From Faecalibacterium prausnitzii (GTDB taxonomy: Bacteria > Bacillota > Clostridia > Oscillospirales > Ruminococcaceae), in contig DCCL01000086.1 in assembly GCA_002313795.1 (NCBI GenBank), forward strand, positions 1 to 5,558: a DNA stretch of 5,558 nucleotides, in the 5' to 3' direction. Both the position numbers and the translations under genes were made by a program. The notes beneath the pieces are model-generated. The model was not told the origin of the DNA and searched no databases. It saw only the letters and a list, made by a program, of their open reading frames with translations. This document shows positions 1-4,569 of the stretch, piece after piece. Position 1 is the stretch's first letter; each line of letters opens with the position of its first letter.

Positions 1-669
1 AAGACCGACACCGGCGACATCACCGGCACAGTGCTGGAAACGGCCCCGGTCACGGCAGGGGAGAAGGAGCTGCTGGATGTGCTGCCTCGTTTCCTCGGCC
101 CTCAGATGCAGACGCCGCCCATGTATTCGGCAGTGAAGATTAACGGTCAGCCCCTCTACAAGCTGGCCCGTGAGGGCGTGACGGTGGAGCGGAAAGCCCG
201 TCCCATCGAGATACTGGACATCCAGTATGGCGGCAGCCCGGCGGAAAATGAGTATGAACTTACCGTCCGCTGCTCCAAGGGTACCTATATCCGCACCCTG
301 CTGGAAGACATCGCCGAAGCCATGGGCCAGAAGGGCACCATGAGCGCCCTCCGCCGCACCACGGCAGGGCTTTACACCGAGGCCGATGCCCACACGCTGG
401 ACGAGATCCAGGCCGCAAAGGATGCAGGCCCCGAGGCACTGCAGGCCCTGATGCTTCCGGTGGAGAGTGTATTTGAGCCGCTGCCCCTGCTGGTGGTGGA
501 GCCGTGGGTGGAACAGCATCTCTACAACGGCTGTCCCACCAGCCGCTACCCGGCGGCAGACGGCCGCTACCGTGTGCGGAATGCAGCAGGCAGTTTCCTC
601 GGCCTTGCCAACATCACCAGCGGTGTGCTCAAAGTGGAAAAACTGTTCGTAGAGCGGAACGGAAACTGA
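1..669 (+). CDS. truB: tRNA pseudouridine(55) synthase TruB, 5'-truncated by window edge
   Basis: TruB converts U55 in the T-loop of tRNAs to pseudouridine in the cytoplasm. The frame is open from base 1 and ends in TGA at 667-669, giving 222 visible residues of a protein usually near 300. The visible part starts in the TDTxDxxG segment (KTDTGDITG). It continues with the family motif QTPPMYSAVK plus the following G..LYKLAREG (about visible residues 37-59). The core motif VRCSKGTYIRTLLEDI follows at about residues 89-104. The C-terminal 60 or so residues (from about 160, EPLPLLVVEP) fit the small TruB C-terminal domain. The catalytic Asp (GxLDPxATG motif) would lie upstream and cannot be checked. 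In-frame GTG at 31 is not a real start because homologous sequence precedes it. The next gene is ribF, the usual neighbour in Firmicutes, but separated here by an unusually long spacer. Confidence 0.95.
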   Translation, partial: KTDTGDITGTVLETAPVTAGEKELLDVLPRFLGPQMQTPPMYSAVKINGQPLYKLAREGVTVERKARPIEILDIQYGGSPAENEYELTVRCSKGTYIRTLLEDIAEAMGQKGTMSALRRTTAGLYTEADAHTLDEIQAAKDAGPEALQALMLPVESVFEPLPLLVVEPWVEQHLYNGCPTSRYPAADGRYRVRNAAGSFLGLANITSGVLKVEKLFVERNGN

Positions 670-695
670 ACGGCTGTCATTCTGAGGGAGCCGCC

Positions 696-814
696 GCTGC
701 ATCTTATCGGCAGGGCAGTCCGGCAGTTCCCTGCCAGCTATCGTAAACGGGGTTTGCGATGGAGCCGCTTGGCAGGAAATCGCCCTCTGCCCCGCCTCCG
801 GAGGAAGGCACTCA
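696..814 (+). repeat. 119-bp structured direct repeat, copy 1
   Basis: This copy matches 936-1054 at 112 of 119 positions with no gaps, at a constant offset of 240. Differences are at 733, 744, 750, 780, 788, 807 and 810, and six of the seven are transitions. Inside it, TCGTAAAC (741-748) pairs with GTTTGCGA (752-759), with one T-G wobble. An outer stem pairs 727-736 with 770-778 around one bulged C. CCCTGCC (729-735) can instead pair with GGCAGGG (709-715), so two mutually exclusive folds exist. CCTCCGGAGG (795-804) is a perfect palindrome. No convincing reading frame is seen. It is probably a dispersed non-coding intergenic element, an inference from structure and duplication only. Confidence 0.9.
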
Positions 815-856
815 CGAACTGTGGCTTTTGAAAGCGTCCTCTTCGGATGAAATGCT

Positions 857-930
857 GCTTCCTGCCGACGCGAGGGGATTTTCCGGTGAGGCGGCTCTTT
901 AGCCCGCCGGGAAATCCCGGAGCAGGAGGC
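857..930. other. Large imperfect inverted repeat between the two direct repeats
   Basis: Bases 857-865 pair with 922-930 (9 bp, one G-T wobble), and 875-886 pair with 907-918 (12 bp, one G-T wobble). An internal loop separates these stems, and a small GGCT/AGCC-type tip surrounds CTTT at 897-900. Together they make a 74-nt hairpin in either DNA strand or in RNA. There is no T-run after it, so it is not a typical intrinsic terminator. It sits centrally between the two 119-bp repeats, which suggests that 696-1054 behaves as one composite element. That unit, and any mobility, are inferences. Confidence 0.7.
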
Positions 931-935
931 CTGAA

Positions 936-1054
936 GCTGCATCTTATCGGCAGGGCAGTCCGGCAGTTCCCTTCCAGCTATCGCAAACGAGGTTTGCGAT
1001 GGAGCCGCTTGGCAGGAAACCGCCCTCCGCCCCGCCTCCGGAGGAAAGCGCTCA
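936..1054 (+). repeat. 119-bp structured direct repeat, copy 2
   Basis: This is the second copy of the element at 696-814, 112/119 identical. Here the inner stem is perfect: TCGCAAAC (981-988) and GTTTGCGA (992-999) around GAG, extendable by A980-T1000. The outer stem is weaker because T973 replaces G733. The palindrome CCTCCGGAGG recurs at 1035-1044. The copy lies in the same open frame that later becomes ribF, but that upstream frame resembles no flavin kinase sequence, so I read it as non-coding. Neither outer edge shows an obvious target-site duplication. Confidence 0.9.
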
Positions 1055-1109
1055 GAAAACGACTGGTATGCCGGTTGTCAGACCCCGTATCCCTCACCCA
1101 AACTCACGC

Positions 1110-1161
1110 AGGGGATATCCCAATGACCCCGTATCTCAAGAAAAAGGATCAACGATTTATG
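1110..1161 (+). promoter_or_regulatory. Two competing ribF translation start sites
   Basis: AGGGGA (1110-1115) lies 7 nt before ATG 1123, and AAGGA (1144-1148) lies 10 nt before ATG 1159. The upstream site has the better spacing and would add the 12 residues MTPYLKKKDQRF. The downstream ATG gives a protein beginning MQIYSQL, which places the GFFDGIHIGH motif at residue 23, as is usual for RibF. I chose 1159 on that ground. AGGGGA overlaps the palindrome GGGATATCCC (1112-1121). GACCCCGTATC occurs at both 1081-1091 and 1125-1135. Confidence 0.55.
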
Positions 1162-2076
1162 CAGATCTATTCGCAGCTTGCGCCGCTTGCGCTGGGCGGT
1201 GCCCACGGCTCTGCTGTGGCAATGGGCTTTTTTGACGGCATCCATATCGGCCACCGCGCTGTCATCGGCGCGGCAGTGGAATGGGCCAGAGCCCACGGCG
1301 CGGCCCCGGCGGTGTTTACCTTCCGCCTGCCCACCGACAATAAGATGAAGGGCAAGCGGCTGCTGGATACGGCGGACAAGCACGCCCTCATCGCAAGCCT
1401 TGGAGTGGAGCATTATCTCTGCCCCGACTTCGAGGAGATCAAAGCCATGACGCCGGAGCAGTTTGTGCTGGGCATCATCCGGGACTGTCAGGCCCGGGCA
1501 CTGGTCTGCGGCGAGAACTTCACCTTTGGTGCAAGGGCGGCAGGCACGCCGGAACTGCTGAAAACGCTCTGTGCCCCGCTGGGCGTGGAGGTCATCGTGC
1601 TGCCCATGGCACAGTTCGAGGGCAAGCCGGTCTCGTCCACCCGTATCCGCACTGCACTGGAAGGCGGCGACATCCCGGCGGCCAACGCCATGCTGGGGAT
1701 GCCCTACGCCATCCGGTTCACGGTGCACCATGGGGCCGGACTGGGCCACACGCTGGGCGTGCCCACCATCAACCAGATCTATCCGGAAGGCTTCCAGCTT
1801 CCCCGGTATGGTATCTATATCACCCGCACGAAGATCGGGGAAAAGTGGTATCCATCAGCCACCGGTCTGGGCACCCGGCCCACCGTCAACAGCGATAAGA
1901 CCAAGGTGACCTGTGAGACCTTCATCCCCGGATTTACCGGTGATCTTTACGGCTCTGACCCGGTGGTGGAGTTCCACGCCTACCTCAGCCCGAGCAAGAA
2001 GTTCGACACGCTGGAGGAACTGCGCAGCTGCATCAAGAATGCGGCCCGGCGTGCGCAGGAATATTTTGCGGAATGA
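1159..2076 (+). CDS. ribF: Bifunctional riboflavin kinase/FMN adenylyltransferase (FAD synthetase)
   Basis: RibF phosphorylates riboflavin to FMN and then adenylylates FMN to FAD in the cytoplasm. From ATG 1159 it is 305 aa, close to the usual 300-320. The N-terminal nucleotidyltransferase domain shows GFFDGIHIGH (23-32), GENFTFG (118-124) and VSSTRIRTALEGGD (158-171). The C-terminal kinase domain shows GVPTIN (200-205, the family PTxN motif), GTRPT (238-242), CETF with the expected catalytic Glu at 253, GDLYG (261-265), and the KFDTLEEL helix near 281-288. The usual PHP-type stretch after the first beta strand reads FRLPTDN; this segment varies in the family. ATG 1123 is an alternative start. 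The frame stays open back to 847 through the repeat, but that extension has no family resemblance. It converges with the esterase gene across shared terminators. Confidence 0.95.
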   Translation: MQIYSQLAPLALGGAHGSAVAMGFFDGIHIGHRAVIGAAVEWARAHGAAPAVFTFRLPTDNKMKGKRLLDTADKHALIASLGVEHYLCPDFEEIKAMTPEQFVLGIIRDCQARALVCGENFTFGARAAGTPELLKTLCAPLGVEVIVLPMAQFEGKPVSSTRIRTALEGGDIPAANAMLGMPYAIRFTVHHGAGLGHTLGVPTINQIYPEGFQLPRYGIYITRTKIGEKWYPSATGLGTRPTVNSDKTKVTCETFIPGFTGDLYGSDPVVEFHAYLSPSKKFDTLEELRSCIKNAARRAQEYFAE

Positions 2077-2113
2077 GCTTTTTGCCGGAAAGACCTTGAG
2101 CGAAAATTGCGAT

Positions 2114-2142
2114 AAAAAAGCAGTGGACGATACCGTCCGCTG
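2114..2142 (-). terminator. Second intrinsic terminator for the minus-strand esterase gene
   Basis: CAGTGGACG (2121-2129) and CGTCCGCTG (2134-2142) form a 9-bp stem with one G-T wobble and a 4-nt loop. Read on the minus strand, the hairpin is followed at once by C and six T residues (plus-strand A-run 2114-2119), the layout of an intrinsic terminator. On the plus strand no T-run follows. It lies beyond the stronger hairpin at 2153-2197, so minus transcripts meet two terminators in series before antisense reading into ribF. Confidence 0.7.
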
Positions 2143-2152
2143 AGAAACCAAA

Positions 2153-2203
2153 AACACCCCGTCCGGGGGCAGCATGAGCTGTGCCGGACGGGGTGTTCTG
2201 TTT
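2153..2203. terminator. Bidirectional intrinsic terminator between convergent ribF and esterase
   Basis: Bases 2153-2166 and 2184-2197 form a 14-15 bp GC-rich stem (ACACCCCGTCCGG against CCGGACGGGGTGT) with a 17-nt loop. On the plus strand it is followed by a T-rich tract (TTCTGTTTACATTTT), ending ribF transcripts. On the minus strand it is followed by TTTTTGG, ending the esterase transcript only a few bases after its stop codon. Confidence 0.9.
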
Positions 2204-3767
2204 ACATTTTGTAGTACCACCCGGAGAAGAAGAGCTGCAGGATGTGCTGCTTTTCCTTCGCAGAAAGGGTGGCGTCAGCTTCCATCTCTGCGGAAATGCT
2301 GTCCCGGGTGTCCGGGTAGCGGGTGAAGTCCGAATAGCAGTGCTGGCTGTCTGCGTCCAGCCGGAGAGTGGTGCGGTCGTCTGCATCCCAGCGCTGCCAT
2401 CCCGGGTCGCCACTGAAAGTAAAATCTGACACGACCCGCACCAGCCGGGCGGCGAGGGCCTGCGCCCCTTCGGAAGAAAGGTCGATGCAGGAAGCGTAGC
2501 TGCTCTGTGCGGAGAGCAGGGCCAGTGCAATGCCGTGGAATGACCCCAGCCCGGGGATGGGGGTGCGGCTGTCAGCCCCGCCATAGTCGATAAGGCCCAG
2601 CCAGACCGGACTGCTGCCGGAAGCCAGCGCTTCGGCAATGGCCTCGGTGCTGCTCCACCGGCAGAGAGCAGAACCGTATTTCACGGCGAAAGCAACAGCC
2701 TCTTCCGAAGCGGGCCGCAGGTCGTGGAGGACCACCGCACTGAACTCGGTGGCGCTGCTCAGCAGCAGGAGGGGAACATGGCTCTGGATGCAGCCGCTTT
2801 CCGGCAGGACAATGCCATCAGCGAACAGGCAGGGAAAAGCGTCCATATCTGCCCCCAGCGCTGCGATGCGGGAGGGCTCCAGCCCGCAGAGCCATGTCCG
2901 GACGGAAGCATCCGGGGATATCAGCCATTTGGCGGCAGAAGCCAGATCGGGGAATAAGCCATCCGCTACAGCCAGCGGCGCAAACGCCTCGGCCAGCCTG
3001 GGAATGGCATCCTCGGGCCGGGTCAGTTCCAGCCCTCCGGACAGGACAATGGCCCTCTGGAATCGTCCCCGGAACGGCTCGCTGCCGGTCAGGGCCGCCG
3101 CGGCCCGCCCGCCGTCGGCAAAGCCGCAGAGGGTGATGTTGTCCGGGTCGCCGCCAAAGGCGTGGATGTTCTCCTTCACCCAGTCCAGTGCCCGGGCAAT
3201 GTCCAGCAGGGCGAAATTCCCTGTGGCGTCCGGGCCGGTGGTGAGGGCAGGCAGGCAGTTCCAGCCGAACAGCCCCAGCCGGTAACTGACCCCTACAAAG
3301 ACGCAGCCCGCGTCTTCGGAGAGGCCGGGCAGCTCCTCCGGGGAGCCGGTGAGGAAACTGCTGTGCAGATAGACCAGCACGGGCCGGTCTTTTGCGCCTG
3401 ACGCGGCGTGGATATCCAGTGTCAGACAGTCCTCGGTGCCCAGCGGGCAGCTGCTGTACTGGTAGGCCATGGGGGCGGGAGATGTGCAGTCCTTCACGGC
3501 CAGCCAGCGGGCAGGCTCCTGCGGCGCAGTCCAGCGGGCATCTCCCGCTGATGAGGCACCATAGGGGATGCCGTACCAGCAGAGCTGTCCGTCCGGTGCG
3601 GTGCAGCCCTTTACTGGGCCGTACTGAGTCATCCGGAGAAGGGAAAACAGGCCGTTTTCGGTGTCATCGGCCCCGGAAGCCCGGGCCGGGAGCGGGGGCG
3701 TGCCAAGGGCTGCGGCAGCGGCGGCACTGCCTTTGAGAAAGCTGCGGCGGGAAAAAGTGGTCTTCAT
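2202..3767 (-). CDS. Tat-exported type-B carboxylesterase-family protein with degenerate active site
   Basis: This 521-aa protein is complete. ATG 3767 follows GAGGTG (plus 3773-3778) at good spacing. Residues 1-30 form a twin-arginine signal: SRRSFLK at 6-12, an Ala-rich core, and a likely cleavage site after ARA (28-30). The rest matches the carboxylesterase/lipase fold: YGIPYG (65-70), TEDCLTLDIH (111-120), VGVSYRLGLFG (158-168), GNFALLDIARALDWVKENI (183-201), FGGDPDNITL (204-213), FSGDPGWQRW (451-460). In active members the elbow is GESAGG, whose Ser is the nucleophile. Here it is GFADGG (215-220), with Ala217 encoded by GCC. The oxyanion motif HGG reads HSS (135-137). H411 (GSFHGIALAL) and possibly E341 could be the remaining triad members. 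I infer a secreted or cell-surface pseudoenzyme, or one with altered chemistry; substrate unknown. The gene is GC-rich like its neighbours and has its own promoter and terminators. Confidence 0.88.
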   Translation of the reverse strand: MKTTFSRRSFLKGSAAAAAALGTPPLPARASGADDTENGLFSLLRMTQYGPVKGCTAPDGQLCWYGIPYGASSAGDARWTAPQEPARWLAVKDCTSPAPMAYQYSSCPLGTEDCLTLDIHAASGAKDRPVLVYLHSSFLTGSPEELPGLSEDAGCVFVGVSYRLGLFGWNCLPALTTGPDATGNFALLDIARALDWVKENIHAFGGDPDNITLCGFADGGRAAAALTGSEPFRGRFQRAIVLSGGLELTRPEDAIPRLAEAFAPLAVADGLFPDLASAAKWLISPDASVRTWLCGLEPSRIAALGADMDAFPCLFADGIVLPESGCIQSHVPLLLLSSATEFSAVVLHDLRPASEEAVAFAVKYGSALCRWSSTEAIAEALASGSSPVWLGLIDYGGADSRTPIPGLGSFHGIALALLSAQSSYASCIDLSSEGAQALAARLVRVVSDFTFSGDPGWQRWDADDRTTLRLDADSQHCYSDFTRYPDTRDSISAEMEADATLSAKEKQHILQLFFSGWYYKM

Positions 3768-3794
3768 AAATACACCTCGTTGTTCTTCTATGAA

Positions 3795-3822
3795 AGTATA
3801 CCATTCTCTGGCCGGAAAACAA
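3795..3822 (-). promoter_or_regulatory. Sigma-A type promoter for the esterase gene
   Basis: On the minus strand, TTGTTT (plus 3817-3822) and TATACT (plus 3795-3800) are 16 nt apart. The -10 box is preceded by TGG, an extended -10 (TGn). Transcription would start near 3788, leaving a leader of about 20 nt that contains only the ribosome binding site. It is divergent from the rpsO promoter about 30 bp away. Confidence 0.7.
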
Positions 3823-3854
3823 CGACTGCGTTTTGCGAAACCGTAAAATTTTTC

Positions 3855-3883
3855 TTGCTTTTTACGTTGGTTTCTGTTATACT
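3855..3883 (+). promoter_or_regulatory. Sigma-A type promoter for rpsO
   Basis: TTGCTT (3855-3860) and TATACT (3878-3883) are separated by exactly 17 nt in an AT-rich stretch that contrasts with the GC-rich surroundings. The predicted start near 3890 gives a leader of about 100 nt before rpsO. The -10 match is strong (5 of 6) and the -35 match is partial. Confidence 0.75.
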
Positions 3884-3889
3884 AGCCCT

Positions 3890-3989
3890 GTTACCGCGAT
3901 ACGGGGCTGGGAGTATGCCCACCCGGGAGTACCGTTTTCCCGCTGCTGTTTCGTCGGCAAATAAAATTTTATAAAGAGGTACTGTTACT
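3890..3989 (+). promoter_or_regulatory. Structured rpsO 5' leader, candidate S15 autoregulatory RNA
   Basis: Two adjacent hairpins can form. GGG(C)TGGG (3904-3911, bulged C) pairs with CCCACCC (3918-3924). CGGGA (3924-3928) pairs with TCCCG (3938-3942) around the loop GTACCGTTT. They share C3924, so one base pair must give way. The loop bases GTACC (3929-3933) are exactly complementary to GGTAC (3978-3982), which overlaps the ribosome binding site AAAGAGG (3973-3979). A pseudoknot could therefore cover that site. S15 is known to repress its own mRNA through structured leaders in several bacteria; assigning that role here is inference. The heptamer GGGAGTA occurs twice (3909-3915, 3925-3931). 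Confidence 0.5.
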
Positions 3990-4244
3990 ATGAACAAGCA
4001 GGAAGTTATGGCCAAAGTCGCTCTGACCGAGAAGGACACTGGCTCTCCCGAAGTCCAGGTCGCTCTGCTGACCGCTCACATCAACGAGCTGAACGAGCAC
4101 CTGAAGAAGAACCCGAACGATCACCACAGCCGCCGTGGTCTGATGAAGATGGTTGGCCGCCGCCGCAATCTGCTGGCCTACCTCCAGAAGAAGGACATCG
4201 AGCGTTACCGTGCTCTGATCGCAACTCTGGGTCTGCGTAAGTAA
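3990..4244 (+). CDS. rpsO: 30S ribosomal protein S15
   Basis: S15 is a primary 16S rRNA-binding protein of the small-subunit platform, binding the three-way junction around helices 20-22. The 84-aa product is near the usual 86-89. It carries the hallmark segments [23 protein letters not shown] (17-39), [22 protein letters not shown] (44-65) and the terminal [12 protein letters not shown] (73-84). It is highly basic and all-helical, as expected. AAAGAGG (3973-3979) lies 10 nt before the ATG. It has its own promoter and structured leader, and a strong terminator directly after the TAA. This suggests it is transcribed largely as a single gene, with pnp next downstream as in many bacteria. Confidence 0.98.
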   Translation: MNKQEVMAKVALTEKDTGSPEVQVALLTAHINELNEHLKKNPNDHHSRRGLMKMVGRRRNLLAYLQKKDIERYRALIATLGLRK

Positions 4245-4254
4245 TAGAAAACAG

Positions 4255-4300
4255 AGGGCAGGTACCGCGCAATGTGGTGCCTGCCCTTTGCTCTTTTTTG
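4255..4300 (+). terminator. Intrinsic terminator after rpsO
   Basis: AGGGCAGGTACC (4255-4266) pairs with GGTGCCTGCCCT (4276-4287), 12 bp with one G-T wobble and a 9-nt loop. TTTGCTCTTTTTTG follows. It lies 10 nt past the rpsO stop and should stop most transcripts before pnp. Partial readthrough, or processing at the hairpin, would still allow some rpsO-pnp mRNA. Confidence 0.9.
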
Positions 4301-4346
4301 TTGTATTTTCCTTTGTATCCCAAGCTCTGGTTTTGAACAACAGGCC

Positions 4347-4367
4347 GCTGCTGCGTGTTGCAGCAGT
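4347..4367 (+). other. Small perfect hairpin in the rpsO-pnp spacer
   Basis: CTGCTGC (4348-4354) pairs with GCAGCAG (4360-4366) around GTGTT, extendable by a G-T wobble at 4347/4367. No T-run follows, so it is not an intrinsic terminator. Role unknown; it could be a processing or stability element in readthrough mRNA. Confidence 0.45.
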
Positions 4368-4415
4368 AAATCGAACGCCTGTGCGCCCCCGGGCGGGCAC
4401 GGACGCTGGATTTAT

Positions 4416-4424
4416 TGCTATGAT
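4416..4424 (+). promoter_or_regulatory. Candidate extended -10 promoter for pnp
   Basis: TATGAT (4419-4424) is preceded by TGC, the extended -10 form TGn. No good -35 box lies 16-18 nt upstream; the bases there are GC-rich. Some promoter is expected because a strong terminator separates pnp from rpsO. This would start transcription near 4431 and give a leader of about 140 nt. Confidence 0.35.
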
Positions 4425-4454
4425 GCGCGGCGGGCAGCCTTTTGGAAGATAGAA

Positions 4455-4494
4455 CAGTCTGTGTTTTTCATGCACAGGCAGCATCCGCAGACTG
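4455..4494 (+). promoter_or_regulatory. Alternative hairpins in the pnp leader
   Basis: CAGTCTG (4455-4461) is the exact reverse complement of CAGACTG (4488-4494). The overlapping CTGTG (4459-4463) can instead pair with CACAG (4473-4477). In E. coli, pnp mRNA is autoregulated through RNase III cleavage of a leader hairpin followed by PNPase decay. A similar role here is possible but unproven, since the stems are short. Confidence 0.35.
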
Positions 4495-4569
4495 CACATC
4501 GCAAATATGCCGTTTTGTAAGGCACTATTTGTAAAAATTGCGATAAAAGGACATAAGGAGGCAAACCAA

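Noticed and set aside
828..856. Possible promoter TTGAAA (828-833) with AATGCT (851-856), 17-nt spacing, upstream of ribF
   Set aside because: The -10 box matches only 3 of 6 consensus bases and nothing else supports it; the source of ribF transcription stays open.
696..1054. CRISPR array or transposase-bearing insertion sequence
   Set aside because: There are only two units of 119 bp with a 121-bp interval, which is not CRISPR geometry, and no transposase frame is present; a non-autonomous element stays possible.
670..1158. FMN riboswitch or other known metabolite riboswitch before ribF
   Set aside because: The structures found are those of the direct repeats and central hairpin, and I could not place conserved FMN-aptamer segments.
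1312..1344. RibF lacks the common PHP-type stretch after its first beta strand (reads FRLPTDN)
   Set aside because: This segment varies in active RibF proteins, and the nucleotide-binding and kinase motifs are intact, so it is not evidence of lost function.
1078..1749. Minus-strand open frame of 223 codons opposite ribF
   Set aside because: It is a shadow of the GC-rich ribF codons, with no recognisable domain and strong evidence for ribF on the other strand.
2638..3285. Plus-strand open frame of 215 codons inside the esterase gene
   Set aside because: It is antisense to conserved carboxylesterase motifs, and its Ser/Arg/Ala-rich translation is typical of a shadow frame.
3961..3972. Perfect palindrome ATAAAATTTTAT before the rpsO ribosome binding site
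   Set aside because: It is pure A/T plus one low-complexity core, easily expected in an AT-rich leader; no second operator-like copy is seen.
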